From positions 62,001-126,000 of the forward strand of contig FTLJ01000198.1 in NCBI GenBank assembly GCA_900155495.1: DNA of 64,000 bases, read 5' to 3'. The notes beneath the pieces were generated by a model, which was not told the origin of the DNA, did no database searches, and saw nothing but the letters and a program-made list of their open reading frames with translations. The translations under genes and the position numbers were made by a program. Shown here piece by piece: positions 23,340 to 34,082 of this stretch. Numbering within the stretch: position 1 is the first letter of the stretch; the number at the start of each line of letters is the position of its first letter. This DNA comes from Porogramme epimiltina. Lineage: Eukaryota; Basidiomycota; Agaricomycetes; Polyporales; Polyporaceae.

Positions 23340-24843
23340 ATGCTTTTCAGGTCCCCGCACGATCCTCTCAATTTGCAAGCCAATCAAGAACTCATCATCC
23401 TATGTCATGCCCAAGAACGCGTGCTCATCCCGCTGCCGAAATTCTACCAAGTAAGTACGCACGCAAGCGGGCCTCATGCATTCCACTACTGACCTATAAT
23501 CTAGGACGTGCAAAGGGTTGCGCGTGAGGAATTCGACCTCGCAGGCGACCTTGTCTTTGAAACCACCGATCTCCTAGGCTGCGAAGAGCCACCAGTGCGC
23601 ATCCACCCTCGGGCATGGGAGGGGATCAGCACGGTACTACGCACCATCACAGTCAAGATTGCTCAAGCTTCGGCACCAGTGCCTGCTGCTCGTCCACGCC
23701 CGTCGGAAGCTCTTAGTGGCTCCCGACGCCTTTCCCAAAAGAGAATCTCCGTCGCCAACGCAGCACCCATCCGCCTCACCAACGGAGCCCCCTCGAATGG
23801 AACTGCCCCGGAGAGACAATCTATCAGCGCTCGAAAGGGACTTTTCGCGTCTGGCGCCTCTCGACCTGCCAGCATAGTCGCCTCCACCAAGGACCTAGTC
23901 GCCATTGCCGGGCCTTCGGCCACCACCAGTTCGCGGATTTCGGCCAGCAGCCCTCCAACGTCCCACGCGTTGGCACCGGCTCCATCCAAGATTGAAGAAC
24001 TCGACGACGACTATGAGGAAGAGGATGTTCGCATTCTCTCGCCGACCAAGAAACGCGCAGCCCGCCAGCGCGTCATGTCCGATTACGGACTAGACGGCGA
24101 TGACGCTGAAGACCATCCGCATGGAGGTCCGGGTGGCCATAGCGACGATGACGGGGAGATGGATTCACCCCTTGGCTCGCGCTCCGGGCGGATGTCGCGC
24201 GCGGGCAGCGCGTCGGTCATCGAACTTGACGGACCTCCTGCTGGTTTCATGTCGAGCGCTCGGAAGCCCGAGACCGGAAAAGCCTCCCCTCTCAGACCCC
24301 TTGATTGTATGTGGTCTGAATCTCTCCGACGGCGCTCCGTATGATCTGACCACAGCCGTCTTTCCTAGCCGCTCCTACCCCAGAGCCTAAGATCAAGACT
24401 GAAAAGGCTCTGCCGTCGTCTTCCAAGCAGCCTACCCCACCGACGGAACCCTCGCAGCCCTCACAGCCCGGTTCCAGCAAGGGTCCGAAAGGCGATGAGA
24501 GCTTCCTTGTCTCGATCGAGTATAGCGAAGACCCTGAGAGTCGGTCGCTTTTCAAGACACGTGGAAGACATATGGTCTCCAAGGTTCTCATGCAGGCGTG
24601 CCGTACATTCGGCTTGGAAGAGTACTACCACAGGTGCGCTGCATAGTCATAGGCGTGTTAATATGCAGTACTAACGTCACAAACAGTGCGCAGCTGGTGC
24701 TGCTTGTCGAGGAAGAAGACGAGGACGGGGAGCTCACCTTCCAACGACGTTACGCGTGTGGGCGGGATGAGACTATGGTTGAGGCGGGTGCAGAACCCAA
24801 CGCACGGTTCATCGTGGAGATTGAATACGATGATGATGATTAG
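23340..24843 (+). CDS. unrecognised acidic protein ('gene A')
   Basis: Four exons (23340-23450, 23505-24306, 24369-24633, 24687-24843) give 444 residues. The N-terminal 70 residues look folded (NQELIILCHAQERVLIPLPK; DVQRVAREEFDLAGDLVFE). A long Ser/Pro/Ala-rich linker follows, with a basic cluster (SPTKKRAARQR), acidic runs and repeated SR motifs. The C-terminal 90 residues look folded again (SFLVSIEYSEDPESRSLF; HMVSKVLMQACRTFGLEEYY) and end in EIEYDDDD. I do not recognise it; the basic cluster could be a nuclear signal, which is weak. From a point in exon 2 (about 24205) onward the gene and its 3' flank exist as dead copies at 42.3 and 54.9 kb, which makes this locus the source of the duplications. 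Confidence 0.82.
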
Positions 24844-25014
24844 ATACGGTAAGACTATCCTCCCGGATGTTACATTCTTGTTTCTGAGCGTTCTGGCAGA
24901 TGTAATGTTCTGACGACATGAGTTACACGACTACGAATAAGAACTTCTACCCATACCATCATGCAGGCACACAGTGAAGTCGACTAGTGCCTATACGCGG
25001 CTCCGGTTATCGGA

Positions 25015-25020
25015 CACGTG
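25015..25020. promoter_or_regulatory. conserved CACGTG palindrome upstream of DUF6533 gene B
   Basis: An E-box-type palindrome 422 bp upstream of the start of gene B, kept in both duplicated copies (43111 and 55733). Conservation may simply reflect recent duplication, so regulatory function is inference. Confidence 0.3.
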
Positions 25021-25436
25021 AGGCGCTTCTCATCTTTCTTGTACACGACACATCCTGGGAACGTCGTGGTGCAGCGTGTCCTTAGTGGCCGTCACAGTGG
25101 GGCCCTTGGAGATGCATAGCACTACGCTTCTAACTCCGACGATACTTCCTAATCCTCTGATGCGTAATCTCATCGTTGCCTTCTTTCATGACAGGGATGA
25201 CCATCAAGGACGATTCGCAAATATCTTCTCTTCCTCCTGTCCGACTAGGTGTTCTTTACCTCTCCGTCTCCTTCCTTTAGTTCGTTTCACAAACTTAGTG
25301 GCCTTCCTTACCGTGCATCAATCGCATGCGGTCGATCACTTCTATCGCCTATGTTATCCTTAGATCCTGCTGTGTACTATTAAACCCTCCTTATCAGGGG
25401 TAGCGCACTCCAGAGTGTATCCCGTTCATCTCCCAG

Positions 25437-27230
25437 ATGTCTGACGACACAGATACTCAAGAGCTCATCCAGTTTTTCGCGTCTCAGTGAGTCGTCTCAC
25501 CTCTTCTTCCACTCACCCGCCCGTCACTGATTGATGTAGGTTCACCCAGTCGTACCTCAGCATCGCCGCATCCTGTGAGTCTCTTTACACTACTGCTCGT
25601 TCAAAGTCCTGCACTGACGAGAGACATGTCTCTACCAGTTCTAGTCGTCTATGACGCGGTCCTCATGTTCCCGTCTGAGGTGAAGTGCATATGGATGCGC
25701 AAGTTCTCCGGGGCCACAGTCGTGTACATCCTCGTGCGGTACTTCGGCATCGCGGTGGCGCTTTTGGCCCTCCAGCAAGACGTCACTTGGAACCTACCTC
25801 AGACAGACACGGCATGTATCCTGTACCATTAGGGAGTAGATGTGCTGATATGGCCGTACGTTGTCAGTCCTGTGCTGCAGGTTCCGCCAGTGTCTTCATC
25901 CTGTGGACAATCAACTATTTTGGTTTCTCGCGTGAGTCCCTATATGACCCATCTTGCGACGCCTTGCTGACGTCAAGTGCTCTGTCGTTGTAGTGTTCAC
26001 CGTACTCCGTGTCTACAGCATCTGGGGGTGCGACTGGAAGCCACTTCTCCTGGTTGTGCCACTGGCTCTCATGAAACCTGTCCTTGCTATCGTGTGTTAT
26101 ACGCTGCAATCGATGGCGGTCCAGGTTTACTGACGGAAACCGGGTCTTCAGGTCCAATTTGCTTATGAGACGAATGTAAAGGCAGACCCTTCCTTCGGTT
26201 GTGTCCTTACCTTTTCCAAAGATTTCGACTGGGCCCTCAAGTTCTCTGCAGGGTGAGTGATCCCACAGTTTCCTACACGCGCCGTTTTTCGTGCCAAACG
26301 GCTTATAATTCCTGTACACAGGAGTGGGTTCACTTTCTCCCCATACTCTGGACCCTCGATGCTTACATCACTATCGTTTTAGCTACCATCGCATCGAGAG
26401 CCTCCGACGTCGTGATGGACGCCATCCTGCTCGTCATGACGTGGATCAAAACCTACGGGATCTACAAGCGGGCTTCCAGCATGGGCGGCGGCACACCTCT
26501 GGCATCCTTACTCCTCATAGATGGTGAGTCTTATCACCAAATGTCTCAATTCTCGCTGACCCACTCCGCGCAGGCACCATCTACTTCGTGTGAGCTCCTC
26601 AGCCTTAACCGTCAAGTATCTTGCAGGCTCACAGGACCATGTGTTCACAGCATCATCGCAGTTTTCCAGCTCATCGCAGTCGTCGCAGACAGCATCGACT
26701 CCCTCGCTGAGAACCTCAACGCCGCCGCCCTGCACCAGGTCGCAAGCATCATGGTCGACTTTGTCCCAACGTGCGCTCAGTCATCCCTTAGCATGCTCTT
26801 GCCGTGCTGATATACACGTCTTGCTTCCTGTAGTGTGACGGTGATTTGTTACAGCAGGTTCATGCTAGACCTCCGCAACCTCTACTACTCGGATCGTGAT
26901 GACGGAGGAGCACAACTCGACACCTCTACGGAGCACCAGGCGCGCGGCCCCGTGAACACTCTCCTTTTCGCCGCCAACTCGGCTGTCGTCGGGAACATCG
27001 GAGCTGCCCTCACTCCGTTCGGGGGCCTGTGCGACGAGTACGATGCGACAAGCTCTGTGGATCAGGATAGAGGCGGTTTGGAAGGGGGTAGTGTCGAGGC
27101 CGAACATGATGAAGTTAGTGCTGGCCTCTCGGCTGTCGAAGAGCGAGAGTGGTATGACGAGGAGCCGCGGGTATTCGCGCGTGACCCGTTCGGAGAAGGT
27201 CTCAGGAGAGGGATGAGGGAACAGCATTAG
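25437..27230 (+). CDS. DUF6533-type seven-helix-like membrane protein (gene B)
   Basis: Exons 25437-25486, 25540-25574, 25639-25811, 25868-25931, 25994-26091, 26152-26252, 26322-26323 (2 nt), 26383-26523, 26574-26589, 26627-26770 and 26834-27230 join in phase to 406 residues. Features typical of the family are LVVYDAVLMFPSEVKCIWMR followed by KFSGATVVYILVRY, the helix FILWTINYFGFSLFTVLRV, KPLLLVVPLALMKP, the TWIKTYGIYKRAS turn, and SRFMLDLRNLYYSD. About seven hydrophobic stretches precede an acidic tail of about 110 residues. The exon 3 donor is GC (GGCATGT), whereas both copies have GTATGT. Location is probably a membrane; sensing or receptor-like function is conjecture. It lies between gene A and the metalloprotease and was duplicated with parts of both. 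Confidence 0.87.
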
Positions 27231-27451
27231 GGAGGAGCAGAGTCAATGTTCTCGTGTAGTCACCATCTCATAGAATGGGGGATATCACTCGGCGCGGCCA
27301 GTCGAAGTTCGACGAAAAGGAGTGTGGTGTGATTAGTTGGAGTCCAGCTCCAGTATCTACTCGTACAACGGTATATCGTTACACGGTCCGGAGGCGCATC
27401 TCTGGTATACTACAGCGCATCTACGGTATAGGAGGCAGAGGGACCGGGGCA

Positions 27452-28588
27452 TCAGATAGAGATGCCGCGGAAAGTGCGGAGCTGGCCCGCGAGCCGGGTG
27501 GCCTGCCCGGAAGTGAATTGGTTCATGCAGCTGTGAAAGGATCCTACAATCAGCACCTCCTTCAAAAATGAAACGCCTGCATAGCGTACCTGTCATCGGA
27601 GTAGTCCATGTAGTTGTGGACAGGGTCCACGCCCGGTTGCGGGCAAGTGTCACGTGATGTCGGGCAGCCGTATGCCGGAGAGGCCTCAGCGGGCGTGTCA
27701 GCCACCTGGTCGCCGACGCCGTTGCACCCGCCCTGGAATGGGTGGTAGAGCCCGACCCAGTGGCCAGCCTCATGAGTAAGGGTCTGCGGAGTAAGTGTCA
27801 GCCCCCAAGCTCGCGCCCCGGTCAGATGTGAGGGACATCAACACGTACCCTGCCCAAGTTGTAAGGTGCCGCGGTGCCTCCGGGGAGCGACGAGTACAGA
27901 ACGACGACGCCGTCGTCCTTGGGGTTGGCCTTGTAGTCTGCGGGGAAGGTGGAGTATCCGAGGAGGCCCACGCCGGACCCGGACGTGAAGCCGACAGTGT
28001 AGACATTGAGGTCGCCAGGACCTCCTTGGCGGAGCGTTTTCTTCATCTGCGTCTGGACGGAGGACCCAGGCCCGACCGTGTTGAACCAGGTCTGGTTCGT
28101 CGTTCGCGTCGTGCTCGCGAGCGTGAACGAGACACCAGAGGGGCCGTAGTCGGAGTTAAGCACGCTGATCTGTGCTTGGATCATGGAGTCCCTGGGAGAG
28201 GGAGGGATGCGTCAGACTCAAGAGGCAGCGATGATGAGGGCACGGGACATACGGAATGTTGCCACCCTGAATAGTGTCGTCCTTGCGGATGACATGGAAG
28301 TAGACGGGGATAGGCGCCGCGCGGACGTTGGTGTCATCCGACGCTATGTGGGCATCGGTATTATTTGACGCAGAGGCCAAGAGATCTTGAAAGTGGGCCT
28401 CGTCCGCTAAGATCCGGGCGTCGTCGATGATCGTCCCGCAGGTTCTTCCGACACAGCGTGATGTCAGTATGTGCGCAAGCTCAAAGTGTGTAGATGGCTC
28501 ACCTCTTTCCAAGCATCCAACCAATGCTTGCTAGATGACCAAACACAGGCATCGCAAGGACAAGGGTGGCGGTGAGGGACTTGAACAT
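27452..28588 (-). CDS. secreted M43 (pappalysin-type) zinc metalloprotease
   Basis: Five exons (28588-28503, 28444-28253, 28191-27849, 27783-27590, 27530-27452) give 297 residues, normal for the small fungal M43B proteases. The N-terminus is a signal peptide ([15 protein letters not shown]). The zinc site [11 protein letters not shown] is at 211-221 (HExxHxxGxxH) and the Met-turn NYMDY follows with Met at 266. Cysteines around GGC, GC and DTC suit the disulfides of the fold, and the C-terminal exon supplies [13 protein letters not shown]. The enzyme should be an extracellular endopeptidase used in nutrition or interaction. All key residues are present. The 3' part, from just behind HEAGHWVG to the end, has been copied twice and fused to DUF6533 genes at 45.6 and 58.1 kb. 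Confidence 0.92.
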
Positions 28589-29908
28589 GATGGAAGGTGT
28601 GCGGGGTAGATGAGGGGAGGATGAAGGAGGGGATGCTGGTCCCGACGCATATTATCTCGTCTTTTATATGCGGGGGCGCACACATTCAATCTGAGGTGTG
28701 ATCGATGTCGTGTGTGTAGGACATACTGCAACATAGGGGGGGTAAGGGCAGCCGCGCTGCTTCTTACCCCAGAACAAGCCACGTGATATCTTCACTTTCT
28801 AACACTGTTGTCCGCGGTCCTCGTTGTTGACGGGCACTACTCAACGAAAATGCTAACCCTGGGTCCCTACATTATCAAGAAATAGTGCGCAATAATGTGA
28901 CCACTGTCCTGCCAGGGAGCATATAAATCAGTTTATCGTGTGCACTACGACGAGCTTCGCCACCACCCAGACTAGGCAAAGTAGTGCACGATGACACTCG
29001 TTTCATAGGTGTGCTAGCGTGTTTCGTTCGGGCTGCGAGAACAGTCATTCGGTGTACTGCAGGTGGCCACGGAGACTGCCAGAGCGAGAGGAGGGCCCAG
29101 GACCGGGGATTCGGGAAGGTCGTCTGCGGCTCCGGAAAGGTCCGATATTCCGCGCTTTCCCGGTAGGCACGTGCTTTCATTAGGGCCGGGACCCGCGCCT
29201 TTTACCTTCGCGCGTCTCAGCCATTGCCATCTCCTTGAATCCTTGTCGTTCTCCTATCTTCTTGCAGGGACGTCGGTTCTGGTGGGACCTTAAGGAGCTG
29301 ATCCTATACAAATTCATAGAGATATCATATTATCGTAGCAAGCACGGCACGCTTCAATATCACAAGCAACGTTCATGTGTGCGTACCAATACATCGGATA
29401 TACCTACGAAAGTTCGTAACGATGCCCCAGTGTGCAGATCTGTCGCAGGTTATCTGCCGGTAATTGCCGGTCATTAATGTGGCGGACATAGTGCGGTTTA
29501 GGCAAGATTTACAAAGCTGGTACGATGTGCTTCTACCGCCTGCTCACGAAGGAAGGAGCTCGTATATTTGATACTAAACCGTCATCAATGCCTCTCTCTT
29601 CATCGCAGGACTCCCTGATATGAGATCGGCATCGTGCGAAGATCCTCAACGTTGTCTATCCATTTAAGGGTGAGCCCGACACCTACCGGACGATCACCGT
29701 GAACGCCGAGCTAAAACCCTGCCTATAGTTTGGGCGTGGCGCCCCTCTGAAGTCTCATAATTTCATCTATACGGCATCTCTTCGGGCCCAGTTCTATCGC
29801 CCCGGGCACCGGCCGTCAACTACTGTCAAGCATGCGGCTCCCTGGCGCCCCAAAGCGAGTTTATAAGCCCATCACCTAGACGGGAAGCTCACTTCCACCG
29901 GCTCTCTT
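28589..29908. other. 1.3 kb intergenic, nothing recognisable
   Basis: Divergent upstream region of the metalloprotease (-) and the next DUF6533 gene (+). No reading frame with splice support, RNA gene or repeat was found. Confidence 0.45.
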
Positions 29909-31598
29909 ATGTCGTTTGGCTCGTCTGTCAACGTGCAGATTGACAGGGATGAGTTCGCCTACTTGTGAGTGATGTGCTTCATCTTCCATACGCGGATTAG
30001 CTCAATCTCTCCCAGGACCGCAACCAACTATTGCATTATAATTTCATCGAGTGAGTGGTTGTCTACGACCGCCAGATCTCCATCGTACGATGCGAATAAC
30101 AGTTTTTAGCCCTCCTCTGGTGCGACTTCGTGACCGCGTTCTCCACCGAAGTGCACAGAATATGGAGCCGGAAGTTCACTGGAGCCGTTGTGGTGTATTT
30201 TTTGATGCGCTATGTCGCAATCTTGGACTGTATCCTCCTCGTCTTGCAAGTCTTCAGATGGAATCTCGGGAACCTAGTATGTTCTTTTATCTTCGCATCT
30301 CCAGTCACTTATGGTTGCGTTTTTCTTCAGTCGTGCAGGGCTGTTGCACATGTGGATGATGCTTTGGGAGCCTTGAATTACTTCGGGTTCGCCGGTGCGT
30401 CGTTCGTCCACCACTCTGTAGAGGGCACTTCTCACGACAACTCCAACGTTCACAGCGTTTACCACTCTCCGGATATACGGAATGTCAGGGCGTAGCTGGA
30501 GAGTATTGGTGGTGGTTGCGCCGTTAGCGCTTATTAGGCCCGTCCTGACTGTGGTACGTCGTTATCATATGGGCGAGCATACTGTCTTATATAATGAGCT
30601 TGAAGGCGGTTATCACGCGTTATATTCCCGTCGAAGCGGGCCCTTTGGGGTGTGTTATTGTGCCTCTGGTGCTCTCTGATCATTCGGGTACCCGGCTTCT
30701 GTCCCCACGAGGTAAATACCGCCCGGATTCTGTTTCACATACCCCTTGCGCGTTTCTGATAGTTTTACCATGTTCCCCCTTCCCCCGCACATAAAGCCGT
30801 GCTTATAGCTAAAGGGTCAAGTCTCATCGTGGATGTAGTCCTATTGACCCTCACATGGAAGAAGACGTTAAGCCTCCATCGCGAGTCTTCGCAGCTTCGT
30901 ATGCAAACGCCCCTCGTGAGACTACTGCTTGTGGATGGTGAGCTCACTAAGCGTGCTTCGAAAGCCTCTTATGCTAATCATCAACCACGGACAGGAACTA
31001 TTTACTTTATGTAAGTTTCCCTCGACCTTGCCCGCGAGGCTGTGGTTCTGACGTGTCTGTGCTCTAGCGTTTTCACATCTGCGCAGCTAGCTTCCCTCCT
31101 CTTCTCGACGGTGTTCTTCATCCGCGTGTCTCACGTGACCGTGCTCCAGGCCGAGATCGTCGCGGTCTTCGCTTATTTCGACCCAATGTGCGCCCTCCTC
31201 TCTACTTCCGCCTCAGGCAGCTGACTGTGACTGCGCGCTCTAGCATCATGGTCATATGCAACTCGCGGTTCATCCTCGACCTTCGCGGGATCTACTACGA
31301 GGACGCTGCTCCGGGGGAGTGGGGGGACAGCACGTACTCGCACATAGCCTCGCGCTTGGTCGGGCATCTCGGCGCGACAACATTACCGCTTTCGTGGAAC
31401 GGAGAGACGCGAGACCAGTCCTATCCCATGTCGACTTTTCGCTCGCCGAATGACCGTAGACTTGACGACTGCGACGAGGGGAGAGTTGCGGGAGGTGTCC
31501 CCAGTGAGGAACGCCATACAGCGGAAGGCTTGCTGGGAGAAAGTCGAAGACCGGAGTTCGTGGGCTATCGATTCCGAGCGGAGTTGGAGGGGGGATGA
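29909..31598 (+). CDS. DUF6533-type membrane protein (gene E)
   Basis: Ten exons can be traced, beginning 29909-29964 and 30016-30050 and ending at the stop at 31598. The core motif is ALLWCDFVTAFSTEVHRIWS with KFTGAVVVYFLMRY. The next helices are DDALGALNYFGFAG and FTTLRIYG, then APLALIRPVLTV, TWKKTLSLHRESS, the short exon GTIYFM, a 90-nt helix exon without the usual internal intron, and SRFILDLRGIYYED. Here the sixth exon ends one base into a codon and joins the next coding exon directly, so the 2-nt exon of the relatives is not needed. The tail (about 110 residues) is acidic and unlike that of its neighbours. It appears intact, roughly 400 residues, with a TTTATAAG box about 50 bp before the start. 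Confidence 0.75.
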
Positions 31599-32264
31599 GG
31601 TGTGGGCCGTATGACGATAGTGGTGTGGGGAGGGAGCGGCTGGAGTTTTCCTTGGGGAACGTCTGGTGGCATATGATATCGTGAGTATACCATCGCCTCG
31701 TTCTTCTCCTGACTTGTGGTATGGTGCGTTGACAAAAGATAACCAGTGCACGCAGTCGATGTTGGAGACACCTTCGAATTTGAGGTCAACGATTATACCA
31801 GGCAGTCAAGATTGATGTAATGCCGCAGCTACCCCCCAGCCCAGAACCTCCGAGAGTTAAGATTTGGTGCAACAGATAGAACGCGCACCTGTTCTGGGTG
31901 GGCCTGTGCGGGTGAAGGCCCGGGAATCGAAGATCGCCGGTTCGATGAGTCCTCGTCGCACAGAACTTCATGCCGTATACTGCTGGGTAATGTGGCGCCT
32001 CGCTTAATCAATGATGCTCGTCCCACCATGCTGTTCCCCCGACCGGCTGTGCACCACCACCCCGAGAAACCCGAATTCCCGCGTCCAAGCGCCCATAGAC
32101 CGCCCAGTATGTGTGGTAAGGACAATTTCTCAAGATTTCCATGACCTCGTCGCTGATATGCATAAGTATCGTAGAAGACGCCCAAGGTGCTCCTCAGTAT
32201 ATATGTGAGCAAGAGTCCCCTCATAGCTCAATCAAGTCGGAGCTAGGACTTCATCACGTTCCAC

Positions 32265-32717
32265 ATGGCTAGCCTCGTCGCCTCCGTCGAAGGGTATGAG
32301 TACTTGTGTATAGCCCTGGTGTCTTTACTAAAGACACCAGGGCTATACACAAGTACTGCAATGAAAAATTCGTTTGTTTTATTGTGCAGGGCGTTTGGCA
32401 ACGAGTACTATCTCGTAGCCACGGTTAGTGGATTTTAGAATTCATCTTGCCAAGATTCATTCTTGCCACCAGCTTGATACCAAACCTCGACAACGGGACC
32501 CATTCCAACAGCATTACTGTGGTTCGACTTGACTCTCACATTCGATAACGGGGTCCGCCGCATAGGGCGTCGGAAAATCATGGGAACGGCTACCGTGTAT
32601 CTCCTTATCCAACACGCTACCCTACGGGAGGTCCTCGTCGTTGAACTGGGATTTTCTTCTGGGAGACTACTGATCAGTTGCCCTAACACAGGTTTCATGC
32701 TGATGACGAACTTCTGA
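32265..32717 (+). pseudogene. 5' fragment of a DUF6533 gene (exons 1-3 only)
   Basis: A first exon (ATG at 32265, MASLVASVEGYEYL), a second exon (AFGNEYYLVAT) and most of the core exon (LLWFDLTLTFDNGVRRIGRR, then GTATVYLLIQHATL) are recognisable. The coding similarity stops before 32720 and no downstream exons follow. Its first intron is filled by the perfect palindrome at 32299-32357. A truncated copy or remnant. Confidence 0.65.
32299..32357. repeat. 59-bp perfect palindrome (29-bp arms, 1-bp centre)
   Basis: Positions 32299-32327 are the exact reverse complement of 32329-32357 around a single C at 32328; the outward neighbours (G and G) do not pair. The left arm starts at exon 1 of the fragment gene and fills its first intron. 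No target-site duplication is visible at the ends. Confidence 0.95.
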
Positions 32718-32817
32718 CAACCCTGAGGTGTCACATTTCACACGACGGACGTGTTGCTGATCCTAAGTGGCCTCAGACCATCGTGTGAGTTGTATTGAGC
32801 AAAAAGAAAGTGGCGTG

Positions 32818-33980
32818 AACAGGCGCAAACAAGCGCAAGCAGACACAGAGCAGACGTAACTGCGCCTGTTTGTGCCGGTTACATCGGATCCCTCATTGAT
32901 AAGCGTACACAGGCTTGTTTGTCAGCTCGTAAACGAGCTTCCAATATATTATTATATAATGTATATTGCTTCGTTAATTCACCGCATAGCAATCCTGAAG
33001 CTGTGCGTGAATAACATTATAGCAAGATGTCGTTCTAATCTGGGTGCTTATCCCTGGTATGAGGACTGGCTGGATCAATCGCTGAGCCCGGAAGCCTGAG
33101 GTACTATTTAACGCGGTGTAGATGTGTACATACAAGTAGCTCATCAGCACATGAATTTATAGCCCACCTCCCGTGACATTCCCCATAGAGTCATATTCGG
33201 ACTGCACAGATTCGCACCAAATTTAAACAGACGTCGGCGTCACGGCATGTAGGCTCGTGCACTGACTCAAGGGCACTTCATCGAATCAACTCGCTCTTAT
33301 AGCACAGTCCGTCGGCTGCGTGAGTTGACGGGGGCACAATGATGGCCCACGCCTTCCCGCGTCTGGAGTCTCACGTTCGTCATGCATCTGTGTGCGGGTG
33401 CCCCACGCCTGCTCGTATCTATCCAATGGCACCTGCTTGCATTTTCCCTGTGACTGCTCGCATCTGTCTCGTACCAGCTTGCGCACCTCGGGCCCATGTT
33501 CGCAGCATGCAATGAGACACAGCATATAGCTTGATTTTGACTTCAACTGCATCCAAAGTGACATTGTGCAACCCTATCTTACCGCTAAATCTCCACTGAA
33601 TGGCATGCACACTGTGTACCGCCCAATTGCACTTCCACAGCCCCTTCCCTGCACCTGCGCCCTCCCTGGCCTGCTCCCTCCCTGACCTGCTCGAACACGA
33701 TCCCCATGTGATTCCTGTGCTATCTCCCATAGTACAGTGTGCTCCTCCTGGTCATGTTCCTTGCACGCTAGGGCCACTACGTGTACGAAAGCCAGGGGGC
33801 CGTTGCGAGCATCAGGACAAGTGCGACGAATGTGGCGTTGTATATGAGTCCCGCCCGGGAGAGTACTAGCTCGTCCGCATGGGCGCCTGCCCCGTCCGTG
33901 GCTGTGTTAGCACGCGTCTGTGCCATGACACCTGTTCGCGTTTGTACTGCACCATCTGCCCACGTTTATCTGCGCCTGTT
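32818..33980. repeat. 1.2 kb stretch bounded by a 10-bp inverted word
   Basis: aacaggcgca at 32818-32827 is the inverse of tgcgcctgtt at 32861-32870 and again at 33971-33980. The interior (33290-33750) holds degenerate repeats of short words such as gcgagcag and gcaagcag (minus strand) and several overlapping open frames with no recognisable product. It could be a worn mobile element or a low-complexity tract; no transposase can be seen. Confidence 0.3.
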
Positions 33981-34082
33981 CGCGTCAATTTACCTGTACC
34001 CATCAGCAGGGGGGGTATATTAACTAGTAGTTCCATAGCATGAATCTCCTCAGCACCGTATCTTCCACCCCTTCCGGCCAGA

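Noticed and set aside
27452..28588. The protease as part of a biosynthetic or effector cluster with the DUF6533 genes
   Set aside because: Nothing beyond proximity links them; its fragments elsewhere are explained by duplication breakpoints.
31905..31970. Possible tRNA suggested by a TTCGATTCC-like word
   Set aside because: No T-stem, acceptor stem or anticodon arm can be paired around it on either strand.
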